Numbered from the stretch's first letter, positions 1 to 11,646 are shown. The stretch: DNA of 64,000 nucleotides from Coenobita brevimanus (GCA_032717465.1 CM064748.1:8823392-8887391); one strand, 5' to 3'. A program made the numbers and translations. The notes: generated by a model not told the origin, from the sequence alone.

Positions 1-430
1 AAACTATATGTATACAATCCTGATCCCACCAGGCCAGTCATTCCATGCCCACTTCACCGTTTCTTATCACTGCTTACAAAAAATCAGCAACCTTCCGTCC
101 TTGTTGTACATTTTCAAGCACTTCACCCTCCAAACTTCAATCCTAACTCATCACACTATCCAAGTACTTAAACGCACTCACAATTTCCATTTCCTCATCA
201 TCCAACATCACTGTGCATCATTCATTTCTCTCGAGGACCATAACTTTACTCTTCCCTACATTCACCATTAGATTCCATATCTTACACACTCTTAGAACCT
301 CATTCACCAAGCCTTGAAGTTCCTCTTTGTCCTCACTTAACAATACAGTATCATCTGCAAACAACAGTACAGGGAGTTTCCAAATGTTGCTCTCTCTCCT
401 TAAAGTCGCTCCAACACAATAGTATGGCTC
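1..430 (-). mobile_element. RTE2-type LINE, RT fragment
   Basis: Antisense reading gives the RT palm/thumb of an RTE-type LINE. The FADDTVLLSED catalytic block (RT motif C) is encoded by the complement of about 335-361, followed by the V/I-K-S-K-VMV segment near 230-260. It resembles the RTE2 copies at about 22.7-23.1 kb and 36.5-36.9 kb more than RTE1. The frame is broken repeatedly, so it is a dead fragment. It runs off the left window edge, so its 3' part is not seen. Confidence 0.8.
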
Positions 431-1412
431 TATTATCTATCCTTCATTATCAACATATTCTAATGTCAAACTCTGTACGCTGAGCCATGAATATCCACCT
501 CCATTACTGACCAATTCACACTACCGTACAGCATTAAAATCCTAACATATGCTGCATAAAAACACATTACCCTCCTACCGAGGTAGCCCCACTTCCAGCG
601 CATATCATGTCCCACAAATAACAAAACTCCTCCACACACTTAAGACACACTCCACCAAACTTAATCTTTTCCTACATCTCTGTCTTGCCACACTCTCCCC
701 TCCACACCAAACACACAAAATCACCATTATTTTGTTTTGGAATCCTACCTTCTAATAATACTGTATCTCTGATGCACCCACTTATCACAAACACGCCCAA
801 GGTGGAATTATTCCCCACAATCTTGTGGCAAATTGCATATGGACAAACTCACCCTCCTTGGACAGCACCACCACCTGCCCTAAATATCATCACCTCAGCT
901 TTATCCGCTCTTACTCTCTAACACACAAGTCTCAATCTATCCCAGTATTTCCTACATCTTTCAACCCTATCTCTCTCTGCCATCAACACTGTCATTAGCA
1001 TAAAACAACTCCCATGGGAGTGTAGTTCTAAAGTCTCATAAGAGCTTCAAGAACCATGTGGAACAATAATGGGGTTGAAACTGACCCTTGATGCCCACCA
1101 CCATTCACAGAACATTTATCACCCAAACCTCCGTTCACTTTCACCTGAGTGCGAGCACCTTCATACATTGCCATAACCACCCTAACTAGTCAGTTCTCCA
1201 TCCCGAGCTTTCCAATTCCCACTGTCACTCTGTTAAAGACCTTCATGAAATCAACAAAGTAGAACTCTGTCCTCCTTCCTATATATTTTTCTTGAATATT
1301 GTCATATGGTATTGTATGGTTTATGAAGGCTCCAATTCTCCATGCTACTTGATTAAAGGCGGTCTCCCTATTCAGTCCTTTAATCCCGAGGTTACACTTT
1401 ATAAAGATGACA
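431..1412 (-). mobile_element. Decayed Cys-motif LINE, RT and C-terminal remnants
   Basis: Heavily mutated antisense remnant of a LINE. The complement of about 1200-1400 gives an RT motif A region (QEKYIGRR, FYFVDFMKVFNRV). The complement of about 785-860 gives an AICHKIVGN-like stretch that matches the WPCAICHKSVGS segment of the copy at 25.0-25.2 kb. In relatives of this family the RT is followed by a short CxxC...CxxC-WV segment; several of its Cys residues are lost here. No intact frame remains. The exact boundary with the RTE2 fragment on the left is uncertain. Confidence 0.6.
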
Positions 1413-1826
1413 ACTCTTTTTTTTTTTTTAATGTGAGGAAGAAGGAACCAAAGGCCACAAGCCCGCAATTGTTGTTCCTTACAAGAGAAAAACAAAATAC
1501 ATGAGAGCAAAATTCAAGATTTGATCATTTCGAGATGAATGGGCACACTGCATTTTAAAGTGTGGAGATCATAGGAAGTAGGAAATACAGACAGAAGAAG
1601 ACAGTTCCTCAGCTAACCTGTTCCATAAATGAAGGACTGGGAGTAACTGTTAACTCTTGCATTAGAAAGTTGGACAGAAAAGGGATGAGAGTTTGTTGCT
1701 AGATGGGTGCTATGGGCCCGTCATAGGGGTGGAGGAATGCATGCAGACGTTTCAGAGGAACAGTGACCAGTGAAGTAGTGATAGAAAAGATATAAAGATG
1801 CAATAGTGTGGCGACGAGACAAGAGG

Positions 1827-2447
1827 TTAAAGGGAGTCAGTAAGAGGAGGAGAGTTAATGAGACGAAAAGCCTTTGACTGCACCCTATTGAGAAGAGCTG
1901 TATGTGGGGAGCCTCCCCACACATGAGAGTTGTACTCTACACAGGGGCAGATAAAACCCCTGTATAGAGTCAACAGTTGTGCAGGGGCAAAGAAGGAATG
2001 GAGTCGGCTTAGCACACCTAATCTCTTGGAAGAAGATCTTACAAGAGACGTAATATGACCATTCCAAGCTAAGTCCCGAGTAAATGAAACCCTAAGCATG
2101 TTCAAGGATGATGCAGAATTAAGCTGAATATTATTAAACATAAGTGGGTATACCTGTGGAAGATTTTGTCGGGTTGATAGGTGTAAGAACTGAGTCTTTG
2201 ATGCATTAAAAAAAAGATTATTTTTACCCCAGTCAGAGATACTAGCCAAGTCAGACAGTAGATGTGCCATAGCCTCATCCCTGGTTTGTTGAAGTAACTG
2301 CTGAAATTGGCGTTGCAGGAAGCGAATGGAAAGGTGAAGGGTGGAGTCATCAGAGTATGAGTGGATAGGGTTAGATATACAGCTTAGTAGGTCACTGATG
2401 AATAAAAGAAAGAGTTGGTGATAGGACAGAGTCCTGAGGAACACCAC
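1827..2447 (-). pseudogene. Jockey-like RT, C-terminal palm to end
   Basis: An open frame of 206 codons covers the RT from just before motif C to the C-terminal domain. YSDD sits at residues 31-34. The downstream SDWGKNN...FNASKTQFLHLS block and the VWGGSPHTALLNRVQSKAFRL block are typical of Jockey-type RTs. Motif B (SGVPQ) lies upstream in another frame, so a frameshift near 2405-2425 separates it from the catalytic site. The apparent start codon is therefore not the true start. Confidence 0.75.
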
Positions 2448-3223
2448 TGTTGATAGATCTAGGAGAAGAACTATGGCCGTCTACAACAGCAGTTATAGAA
2501 CGACCAGAAAGGAAACCAGAGAGGAAGGCACAGATAGAAGGGTAGAAACCATATGAGGGCAGTTTGGAAATTAAAGATTTATGCCAGACTTGATCGAAAG
2601 TCTTTGAGATGTCAAGTGCAATGGTAAAGCTTTCGCCAAAGTCCCGAAATGAGGATGACCTGGAGTCTGAAAGGTAAGTGAGAAGATCACCAGTGGAGTG
2701 CTCCTGACAGAACCTATACTGACGATCAGAAAGAAGGTTGTGATAGGAAAGATGCTTTAAAATTTTTCTATTAAGAACTGACTCAAAAACTATTGAGATA
2801 TAGGATGTTAAAGAAATTGGACGATAGTTAGAGGGTTGGGAATGGTCACCCTTCTTTGGGACTGGCTAAATGAGAGCAAACTTCCAGCAAGAAGGAAAGA
2901 TGCAAGTTGACAGACAACGGCGACAGAGATTGCCTACGCTGGGTGTGAGCACAGAAGCACAGTTTTTGAAAACAACAGGAGAGACTCCATCAGGCCCATA
3001 CGCCTTTTTAGTATTGAGGCCCGTGATGGCAGAAAATACATCAGCTGAAGAAATTTTAATGTCAGCCATGAGGACGTCGGAGGGGAGAAGTGACGGAGGA
3101 ACAGCACCGGAATCGTCTAAGGTGGAATTGGAGGGGAAAGTCTGAGCAAAGAGACTAAAAGAAGAAATAGCTACAAAGCCATCAGAGTAGAAAAGAGGAG
3201 GGAAGGATGATGAGGTAAAGTTG

Positions 3224-3784
3224 TTAGAAAGGTTTTTGGCAAAGATGCCAGAATGAGTGTGAAGAATTTGAGTTGGAGAGTTGAGAGCATTTAGTATGGA
3301 TGAAATTATTTTCAGCAGACCGAAGAACAAACTTAGCACGATTAAAGGCAGAAATGTATAAAAGATGTGATTCAGGGGTGGGTTGGCTCCAGTACCTTTT
3401 ATAGGCCCTCTCCTTGTTGCAGACAGCATTAAACCATGCGTGATTAAACCAAGGTTTTCTTGTATTAGTCAGAGGAAATGAGAAAGGAATATATGCTTCC
3501 ATGACCGAAAGAATAACCTCCGTAATGAGCAAGGCATACTCAGATGGCTCCTGGTCATGGAAGGAATAATCACTCCAGGGAAAATCAAAGAAGTACTGCC
3601 TGAGGGCCTCCCAATCTGCAGCTCTAAAGTGCCACAGATGACGTTTCTTTGGAGGGTCCACAGACCGTACCGGAGCGATAGAACAGGATAAGGTGATAAG
3701 GTTGTGATCGGAGTAGCCCAACGGAGAGAAAAGATTAACATTGTAAGCAGAAGGATTAGTTGTAAGGTGTAGATAGTTAGACAC
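3224..3784 (-). pseudogene. Jockey-like endonuclease tail and linker
   Basis: Open frame of 186 codons with the end of the endonuclease domain (SPLGYSDHNLI, the conserved SDH catalytic His block) and then a Trp/aromatic-rich linker (RHLWHFRAADW, KPWFNHAWFNAVCNKERAYKRY) that precedes the RT in this LINE group. The next part (FAKNLSNNFTSSSFPPLF) continues in a different frame at 3429-2866, so a frameshift lies near 3240. The N-terminal part of the endonuclease is missing. Confidence 0.75.
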
Positions 3785-3786
3785 AA

Positions 3787-4184
3787 GTTAAGAGTGAGAG
3801 CAGTGGTAATGAATTATTTGAGGAGAGTACGTGGATTTACATGGAGAGACAGGCTGACGAATGAGGATATAAAGGAGCATTGTGATGTGGATGTGGATGT
3901 GATAGGAAGTGTTATGAGGAACACACTGAGGTGGTTTGGCCATGTGGAGAGGATGGAGGGTGAGAGACTGACGAAGAGAGCGTATGTGAGTGAGGTGGAT
4001 TGGGGAAGAGGGAGGAGGAGGCCGAGGATGAGATGGAGGGATGGGGTGGAGAGGTATATGAGAGAGGGGGATATAAGTTGGGAGCAGGGCAGTGAAATGG
4101 CGTGGGACAGGACGACGTGGAGGCGATTTGTTTGTGGCCACCCGAAACGGGATTAAGGCGTCTGGCAATAGATAGATAGATAGA
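3787..4184 (+). mobile_element. RTE1 3' end with GATA tail
   Basis: Sense-strand 3' fragment of the RTE1 family. An uninterrupted 120-codon frame (3794-4156) carries the C-terminal block seen in all copies: YLRRVRGFTWRDRLTNE, a Val/Asp-rich stretch, TLRWFGHVERMEG, and the ending RRFVCGHPKRD before the stop. It ends in a short (GATA)n tail at about 4168-4184, the usual short-tandem 3' end of RTE elements. It abuts the Jockey-like element on the left and CR1 on the right. Confidence 0.85.
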
Positions 4185-4922
4185 AGTTTTTAGACTGGAC
4201 GTTCTCTTTGTCCATGCTATTCCATAAGTCTATACGTATGTAAGGAAAGCTATGTTTCTTGGTATCCTTCAAGCTGCTTGACTTTTTCAATTTCATTCCG
4301 TGTCCTCTTGTTGCTCTCTTATCCCATAAAAACAGATCTTCTCGGTCAGTTTTATCTACTCCCACCATGGTCCTGAACACTGCTTCATGTCTCCCCTCTT
4401 TCTCCTTTCCTCTAAGGAAGGCAAATCCTGCATTTCCAGCCTCTCTCTGTATGACAGATCTGCCAGACTGGGGACCATCTTGGTCGCTGTTCTTTGTATT
4501 CTCTCAATCTTGTTTATATCTTTCTTTTTGTGTGGGGACCACACTACCGCTGCATATTCTTACCTGGAGCGGATCTTGGACACTATCAATTTTTTCATCA
4601 TCTCTTCATCCATATAATGAAGTGCTACTCTTATGTTAGTCAAGAGTTTATAAGTCTCTCCAACTATCTTGTTAATGTGCTTTTCAGGTGACAAACTATC
4701 TTGGACGAGCACTCCCAAATCTTTCTCTTCTCTCATTTTTGTGATTAATTCATTACCCAACAAATAATTCAGTGATGGCCTCCTGGTACTTTTACCCATT
4801 TCCAATATTTTACATTTCTTTACATTAAATTTCATTTCCCACGTCCGGCTCCAATCATGTATCCTATCCAGATCCTCCTGCAGCATTTTACAATCCTCCT
4901 CAACCTCTACCTTCTTCGAGAT

Positions 4923-5381
4923 CTATACATCATCAACAAACAGACTTGCATAACTGTTCACTCCATCTACCATATCATTTACGTAAATCAGGAACATTAC
5001 TGGCGTCAACACCGAGCCTTGAGGGACTCCACTTGTTACTTCCCTCCATCCAGACATCCTATCCTTTATTACTGTCCTCATTTGTCTGTCTCTCAAAAAG
5101 TCTCTCATCCATTCCAGAAGTTTCCCCTTCAGTCCTCCTATATATTCTAGTTTCCACATTAGTCTCTTATGAGGTACCTTGTCAAAGGCCTTCTCTAAGT
5201 CTAAGTACACACAATCCACCCAACCATCTCTCTCCTGTACCACGTCAATCGCTCTTGAGTAAAAGCTCAACAAGTTAGAAACACATGACCTTCTACTTCT
5301 GAATCCAAGCTGACATTCAGCCAAAATAGTCATCTCTTCCAGATATTTTATCCATCTGTCTTTCAGGATTCTCTCACACAA
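4923..5381 (-). pseudogene. CR1 RT palm (motifs A-C)
   Basis: Open frame of 152 codons covering RT fingers and palm: LGFRSRRSCVSNLLSFY, motif A VYLDLEKAFDKVPHKRL, motif B VPQGSVLTPVMF, and motif C LFVDDV. The family normally has A in the second position of motif C; V here is a likely decay substitution. The thumb and C-terminal pieces continue at 4886-4560 and 4544-4356 after breaks. Confidence 0.8.
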
Positions 5382-6059
5382 TTTTCTACCATGCTGGTTA
5401 GAGACACTGGTCTATAATTCAGGGGTTCTTCCCTGTTTCCTCCCTTGTAAATTGGTACCACATTTGCCCTCTTCCATTCTTGTTGCACTTTCCCCTCTTC
5501 CAGTGAGCATACGATTAAACTGTGAATTTAATCCGCCAGTTGTTCTCTGCATTCCTTCAGTACCCAGTTAGAAATTCCAACAGGTCCTGGGGCTTTCCTT
5601 ACATCTTGAGTTTCCAGTAATTTATACACTTCCTGTACCTCCACTTTTATATCATTTATCAGCGGAACATTTCTAATCACTCCTTCCCCTTCCACAAGCT
5701 CCTTTTCTTTAGTGAAAACTGACTGGAAACGTTTGTTCATTATTTCTGCTTGCATTGCCGCATCCTTAAAGACCTCTCCTTCTACTTTGAGTTTGGTGAT
5801 TCCTTCCTTTTGTTTCAGTTTGCCATTAACAAATCTATAAAACAATTTGGGTTCATCCTTGCATTTGTCTATTATACCTTTTTCAAAATTCCTTTCTTCT
5901 TCTCTATGTATTCTTGTGTATTTATTTCTTGTTCTTTTATATTCTTCCTTTGTTCTGTTGTTACCTCTCTTTCTCCAATTGTTCCACGCCTTAACTCTCT
6001 CTTTTTTTTGCTATCATACACCTTCTATTAAACCACTTCTTTTTCCTGCTTTCTTTCCC

Positions 6060-6950
6060 TCATACTCTTGGTACAAATTTTTCCACTCCCAAATTATAGA
6101 GGTCTAGAAAGATATCCCACTTCCTCTGTATCTCTCTTGTTTCTCTGAATTTTCTCCAATCCGCATTTTCAAAAAAGTTTCTCAATCCTGTAAAATTTGC
6201 TTTCCCAAAGTTGTATCTTCCCTGTCTATGAAGCTCGTCTCTTGGCTCGACGTTCCCTGTTAACATCTGGAACTCAATGACCACATGATCACTTTTTCCT
6301 AAAGGACAGAGATATATCAATGATTCTTTTACACCGGGTTCTTTGGTGAACAGTAAGTCCAGTCTTGCTTGTGTGTCCTCAGCTCGAAACCGTGTCTCTT
6401 CTTTGACCCATTGCGTCATCACATTATTGATTATTATATTTAATAACATAGTGCCCCACGAATCCTCGCCACCTCCCGAGTACCATTCATCCCAGTTTAC
6501 CTCTTTACAGTTAAAGTCACCCACCAAAATTATATTATTGCTTTTCTCAATTATTTTTTGCAAATAGCTAGCCATATCTGACAACATCTCATGGTATTCA
6601 TCATCCTTCCATGCTCTCATCTTTGGGGGAACATACATTACCGCCATATCTCTCTTAACATTCTCTCCAGTTTCTAATTTCATATATATCACTTCAGCCC
6701 TGCCTTCTCCCATTTCCACAGTATCTACATTTATGTTGTTCTTCACTGCTATCATCACTCCTCCTCCCTTTTTTTCTTTTCTGTTTTTTTTCCACAGTTT
6801 GTATTTACCATCTCCCAAATGAACATCAATATCTTCTCTTAATTTGGTCTTTACAAAGCACATGACATCAGGTTCATGTTCTCTCAAGAAATCGTTAATT
6901 TCGATCCTTGTCAATATGAAACCATCAGCATTAGTATATATCACCTTCAA
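6060..6950 (-). pseudogene. CR1 endonuclease domain
   Basis: Open frame of 296 codons with the layout of a CR1 endonuclease. It shows an N-terminal YTNADGF block, a variant of the ETKL catalytic block (here VKTKLRED, with the catalytic Glu apparently replaced), LVGDFNCKEVNW (Asp/Asn active-site block), RLDLLFTKE, and KSDHVVIEF (SDH block). The frame is open but the E-to-K change in the metal-binding position predicts an inactive enzyme. Downstream linker and RT pieces follow in other frames. Confidence 0.8.
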
Positions 6951-6963
6951 ATTATTTTTGACG

Positions 6964-7236
6964 TTTACCTAATTGTATTTACCTACTTGTGATATACAGG
7001 AAATGAGCTACGCTCGTGGGGTCCCGTCTTTGTTTCTCAATAAGTCAAATTTAGCTTTAAACTCGTTTAAGTTTTTAGACTGGACGATCTCTTTGTCCAG
7101 GTTATTCCACAGGTTTATACATCTATAAGGAAAACTATATTTCTTGATATCCTTCAAGCAGCTTGGCTTCCTCAGTTTCATGCCGTGTCCTCTTGTTACT
7201 CTCTTATCCCATAAAAACAGATCTTCTTTGTCAATT
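6964..7236 (-). mobile_element. CR1 3'-end fragment with octamer-like tail
   Basis: A second CR1-type 3' end. 7075-7228 repeats the C-terminal coding and 3' UTR seen at 4188-4350. It continues to an end with a direct ACCTAATTGTATTT / ACCTACTTGTGAT repeat at about 6966-6995, the short tandem tail expected for CR1 elements. The 5' end is truncated at about 7230 against block S. The junction with the upstream CR1 ORF2 copy falls near 6964. Confidence 0.7.
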
Positions 7237-9230
7237 TTATGCCTTTTTTCTCTGTCTGTCTTTGCCTGTGGACTGGGCTGGCTGTAAGGGGTGATGGGGA
7301 GGCCAGGTTAAATGAAACAAACTTTATTGAATGTTATTTACAATTCAACATTGTTATCATCGTCATCATCCAGATCTGTTTACCACCTAAAGATGTAGGT
7401 TCATTCCAGAGAGCCGGAAAAATATCTCGAACAACAGCAGAATCCCAATTTCGGGCAGAGGGAAGTAACCATTGTGCAATAACACAAACATTTAATTTTT
7501 CTGTTAATTATTCATCAGCATGTTATTATCTCTCAGTTGCACGGGAGAAACAGAGTGGGAAGTGGGTGCATTTAGCTAGTGGTATTCCACGTAGGTTCAT
7601 TTGTTTACAACTCCTGTGTTGTACTTTTGTTGGTCGCTGGTAGAGTTGTTTAATCTAAGCCGACCCACATGACCCACGTCCCATACCAGCTGCTGCCTGC
7701 CTAAGCTGTTGTGTTAACTGTTGTTGTGTGGAGAAGCATTTATTTATTTATTTCCTTGCCCTTCATTTCATATAATAACTGAGTGTGCAGTTCCGCACTA
7801 ACTTTATTGTGTGGTGTGGGAGCTTAATGCGAACAAGAGTAAGATTTGGACAGTCAGATAAAATGTGTTAGGTGTTACATGATGTGGGTAGTGTCTTTGT
7901 TGGACAGTGATTGAAAAACTAAAAATGCTAATGATGAGGGGGCAGTGAAATTCAAGTTTTCACATTAAGTGCAGCGAGTGTGAAAAGGGCTTTGTGACCG
8001 ATGCTCGTTATTAACTGACCGACTCAGGGCCAGAAAATGTGGTTTGTTCGGTATGTGACGAGTCTACGTCTTGGTATAAGAAGTTAGGTAAGATAATTGT
8101 CAGCTCATTTCTTGTGAACTATACTTTCATACAAATTATGCTGCTTGGCTGACTTGTTCAAAAATAGTTTCACAGTTTAGTGCCAAGCATAGGGCTAGAT
8201 AAGAGGTTTTCAGGGCAAAATCTGAGTCTCAGAGACATTTACTTGACAACCTTAATAATGTGCAGAGGAAGACTATGATACTTAAGGTGGCAAATCAGAT
8301 GAAGAGGGAATATTGGGATATCAGTGTGTGAAGAATGTTGAAGGAAAGGTAGTGGTGGGCAGTGAGGGTATTCAAGGTGCGTCGAGAGAGCATTACAACT
8401 GGTTGTTGAATGATGAGTTTGGGACAGGGAAGGTTTGGAGCCAGCAGATCCAGCATTTGGCTGTTGGCCTTTGCTTGATGCTGCTACTGTGAGCAGGGCA
8501 ATAGGAGGGATGCAGGTGGGGAAGGCAGCAACTGTGCCTGGGTTGACTGCTGAAATGGAGAAGGCCTCATGAAATATAGGAGTGAAGATAGTTACAGGTT
8601 TTATAAATATGATTATTTATGAGTGTGTTTTCCCAGATAATTGGCTGAATAGTATAATTGTATATGTGGACAAGAGAAGTGTGACAATCCAAATGGTTTC
8701 CTGTACACCAGGAAACCATTTACTGTGCTGGGTGGTAATTATATAAGCAAATTATGGCACCTGGTGATTTAGTGGGTAATTAAGGCAGTCCATTTGGATT
8801 GAGGCAGTGCAGGTTTATATGAGATGGGTGGTTGGGGTTTATTGCTCAAGTAATGCCACTGAGGGATGAGTGAGGCTGCTGACTCTCATCTTAAATGTCA
8901 GGTCCAACTTGCCTAGCCCCGGGCACATACGCTCCTCATGGGGCAACACAGGATTCAGTGTTGATGATGATGTACAAGGGGAATGGTGATGATCTGGAAA
9001 GAGGATATTATAGAGGCATAAAGATTTTGGAACAGATGTGAAGAAATGCCTTTGTTTATGAGTGAGATAATTTGGATGAAAAAGTGATAATTTTAACGTG
9101 CCGTGTACGATAATATGGGTTTGGGAATCTGGCAACACTGCTCAGCAGGAGACTGCTAGCTTCCCTCTTCCAGCACAACATTTCCACCGATAGATGAGTG
9201 TTATGCATGTTTCATATGTTTAATTAATGC
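7237..9230. repeat. Block S, duplicated at 48.46-50.45 kb
   Basis: This stretch has no host gene that I can support. It is almost the same as 48458-50452, about 41.2 kb away, with scattered substitutions. The first 200 bases (GCCTGTGGACTGGGCTGGC, a run of TCATCA, ACTTTATTGAA) recur as a diverged copy at about 22130-22290 and 35860-36020. 7860-8830 holds a decayed LINE. The last 190 bases recur directly to the right of the following RTE1 copy, at about 11895-12085. Confidence 0.8.
7860..8830 (+). mobile_element. Very decayed Cys-motif LINE, RT N-terminal half
   Basis: No open frame survives, but piecewise translation matches the linker and RT entry of the Cys-motif LINE family. The pieces are an NNVQRKTMILKVANQMKREYWD-like stretch at about 8240-8320, a G-LTAEMEKAS stretch at about 8535-8580 (the segment before the RT fingers), and SIIVYVDKRS near 8650-8690 (cf. 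the VxVYKGKG block). It is older than the RTE copies judging by stop density. The assignment rests on motif order by eye. Confidence 0.5.
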
Positions 9231-11623
9231 CTATCTATCTATCTATAGCCCGACGCCCTAATCCCGCAAAGGGTGGCCGCACACAAAACGCCTCCAAGTC
9301 GCTCTGTCACCCACCATTTGACTACCCTCCCCCCAACTCACCCTCCCCTCCCTCATATATCTCTCAGCTCCATCCCTCCACCTCATCCTCGGTCTACCCC
9401 TCCCTCTCCCTCCCTCCACGTCATCCTCGGTCTACCCCTCCCTCTCCCTCCCTCCACCTGACCTACATTCACCCTCTTAGTCATTCTCCATTCTTTTCAC
9501 ATATCCCAGCCACCTCAGGTTATTTCTCCTAATCTTCTCAACCACATCCACATCCACCCCACAACGTTCCTTCACTTCTTCATTCGTCAGCCTGTTCCTC
9601 CACGTCACTCCACATACTCCTCTCAAGTAACTCATTTCCACTGCTCTTACTCTTGACTTGTTCCCCTTTTGCAAGATCCACGCCTTGCTTCCATACGTCA
9701 GGGTAGGGATCACAATACTGTCATGGAGTGACTTCTTAACTTCCATACTCACCTCCCTATTTCTCATCACTGCTTTCAGTGTACCAACAACCTGCCTTCC
9801 CTGCTGTACCCTTTCACGCACTTCATTCCCCAAAGTTTCAACCTTACTCATCACACTACCCAAGTACTTGAATGCACTCACGTTCTCCATATCCTCACCA
9901 TACAACCTCACTGCACACTCTGTGACTTCATTCCTTTCAAACACCATAACTTTGCGTTTGTTTACATTAACTTTCCAGTTCCTCCTCCTACACATTGTCC
10001 CAAATTCATTCACCAAATCTTGCAACTCTCATTCATCCTCACTCAACATACTGCATCATTAGCAAACAGCAACACTGGAATCTTCCAAATCTCACCTTCA
10101 TTCATTAGAGCCACCCCCACATCCACTGCCCTACCTTCCACCTCCTTTACAACCCCATCCATGTATATATTAAACAGCCATGGAGACATCACACAACTGT
10201 TTCAGTCCCACATTGACATTACAGAACTCACTCAGCTCACCATCCACTCGCACCGTTGCCCTAGCTCCCTCATACATACTCTTCACAGCACTCAACAATT
10301 TCCCCTCCACTCCATATATTCTTAATACCTTCCACATACCTTGGCCATCTATTCTGTCATAAGCTTTCTCCAAGTCCATGAAGGCAGCATACACTTTCTT
10401 TCCCATCTCTAGATACTTCTCCACTAAACATCTTGGAACAAATATCTGATCTACACACCCTTTTCCCTTCCTAAATCCCCCTTGTTCTTCTCCAACTAGC
10501 TCCTCTGTCAGATGCCTAACCCTATCAATGAGTATTCTACCATACATTTTACCAGTCTCACTAAAGGCAAAAACCCCTGTGGTTACCACATACTTCTCTC
10601 TCCCCTTTTCCTTTGTATAAAGGAACAATTATACCTGATTTCCAGTCCTCTGGAACCCTTCCCTCTTCCCAAGCCAATCTACACAACTTCCATATCCACT
10701 CCACAATAATCTCACCCCCATACCTAAGCATTTCACCACACACTTCATCAATTCCTTGGGCCTTCCCCAACTTAATCTTCTTCGTTGCTTCCACTACTTC
10801 CTCCCTACTGATCTCTTCCTCCCTCCTCTCATCTCTTCTTCTCCCAACCATTCCCCAACCACTTATACTCGCACTGCTCTCATTCTCTACATTCAACGAA
10901 TCCTCAAAGTGCTCCTTCCATCTCCTCAATTTCTCTCTCTTCTCTACCAACAATCTGTTATTCCTATCTTTCACTCCCCTACTATTTCCCCTTTCCCACT
11001 GCCTTACTTTCTTTACCTCCTTCCAAAACAATTTCTTACTCTCCCTCCATTTCACACTCGGATTCCTCCCAAACTGTTCATCCACTTTATTCTTACTCTC
11101 TTTCAGCAGTCTCTTAACCTCTCTTCTCCTGCTCACATATACCTCTCTCTTCTCTCTCTCATCATCTCCCTTACCTCTACTCGCTAACCATTCACTATAT
11201 GCCTTCTTCTTTTGTTCCACAGCTCGTTTCACCTCATCATTCCACCATGCTGTCCCTTGTACACCCTTGCATCTCCTCCTGACTCCACAAACCACGTCAC
11301 TCGCTAAGCCTATCTCTTCCGTGAATATCTTACATACGTTTTCCACCCCTTCCATCTGCTCCAGCTCATACCTTCCCAATCTTTCTTCCACTATGCTCTT
11401 ATACTCTGTCATTTTCTCACTGTCTTGCAATTTCTCCACTCTTCTCACAGGAGTTGCTTCCTCTTGTCTTCCCCTTTGTCTCCTGAACCACCTTCTTTGC
11501 AGCTCTACCTTGGCCATCACTAAGTGATGGTCCGAGACTCCATTCCTCCACCCTCTCCACACTCTTGCATCCAACACTTGTCTTCTCATTCGCTCATCCA
11601 CACACACGTAGTCTATCATTGCC
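9231..11623 (-). mobile_element. RTE1(-) in unit U0
   Basis: Antisense RTE1 LINE. The (CTAT)n at 9231-9247 is its GATA tail seen from the other strand. In element order it holds the last part of the endonuclease (AMIDYVCVDERMRR and SDHHLV), a basic linker, RT motif A (AAFMDLEKAYDRI), a damaged motif B (GLKQLCDVS, where GLKQGCVMS is usual), and the C-terminal WFGHV-like block. The FADD region near 10060 is broken. The 5' truncation point, just before the AMIDYV codons, is identical in all four RTE1(-) copies of the window. Confidence 0.88.
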
Positions 11624-11646
11624 TCACAATATGCGATATTTGGCAT
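10561..11646 (-). pseudogene. RTE1 endonuclease C-terminus, linker and RT entry
   Basis: Open frame of 361 codons, the longest endonuclease-linker frame among the RTE1(-) copies. Residues about 9-45 are the end of the endonuclease, with DYVCVDERMRR and SDHHLVMAKV. Residues about 60-250 are a Lys/Arg/Glu-rich linker (AWWNDEVKRAVEQKKKAYSEW). Residues about 280-355 are the RT fingers (KIKLGKAQGIDEVCGEMLRYGG, VPLYKGKGE). It then loses frame near HRGFCL. The first codons come from flanking DNA, so this is not the native start. Confidence 0.8.

Larger units (their letters stand above)
1413..3786 (-). mobile_element. Jockey-superfamily LINE, 5'-truncated, with poly(A) tail
   Basis: Antisense copy of a poly(A)-tailed non-LTR retrotransposon; the tail is the T-run at about 1413-1428. 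From its 5' side it keeps the end of an apurinic-type endonuclease (LGYSDHNLI, complement of about 3710-3726), the long linker, and an RT with motif A (ALDISKTFD, about 2600-2630), motif B (SGVPQ, near 2440) and motif C as YSDD (about 2346-2357, where YADD is usual). The C-terminal region (VWGGSPHTALLNRV) follows near 1880-1930. A frameshift between motifs B and C and further breaks make it a pseudogene. The 5' end is cut at 3786, where an RTE1 3' end begins. The clade (Jockey versus I) is not resolved by eye. Confidence 0.8.
4185..6963 (-). mobile_element. CR1-type LINE, nearly complete ORF2 (degraded)
   Basis: Antisense CR1-type non-LTR retrotransposon. In element order it has the endonuclease (6950-6060), the linker (about 5850-5530), the RT with motif A (CVYLDLEKAFDKV), motif B (SGVPQGSVL) and a variant motif C LFVDDV (about 4925-4940, where FADD is usual), and the C-terminal domain (4886-4153). 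Several frameshifts and stops separate these pieces. It starts near the beginning of the endonuclease, so the 5' UTR and any ORF1 are missing. Its RT carries the intact empty target site at 5456-5457 that is filled by a DNA element in the four CR1 copies further right. Confidence 0.85.

Noticed and set aside
1190..1510. Host gene of 106 codons on the minus strand
   Set aside because: The EKYIGRRTEFYFVDFMKVFNRV stretch is a decayed RT motif A region, part of the LINE remnant, and the N-terminal part crosses the poly(A) tail of the next element.
7237..7440. SINE (short repeat seen four times)
   Set aside because: I could not find tRNA-like A and B boxes or a clear tail; it may simply be part of block S and its relatives.
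9227..9532. Pro/Ser-rich plus-strand frame
   Set aside because: It is the antisense of the Gly/Arg/Glu-rich C-terminal block of RTE1 (EVEGGRGRGRPRMRW), not a separate gene.
10613..11527. 304-codon Ser/Leu-rich plus-strand frame (and similar ones at 19128-20090, 18099-18962, 31772-32635)
   Set aside because: These lie exactly opposite RTE1 coding on the minus strand. The Ser/Leu/Thr/Pro-rich composition is the antisense of Lys/Arg/Glu-rich RT and linker.
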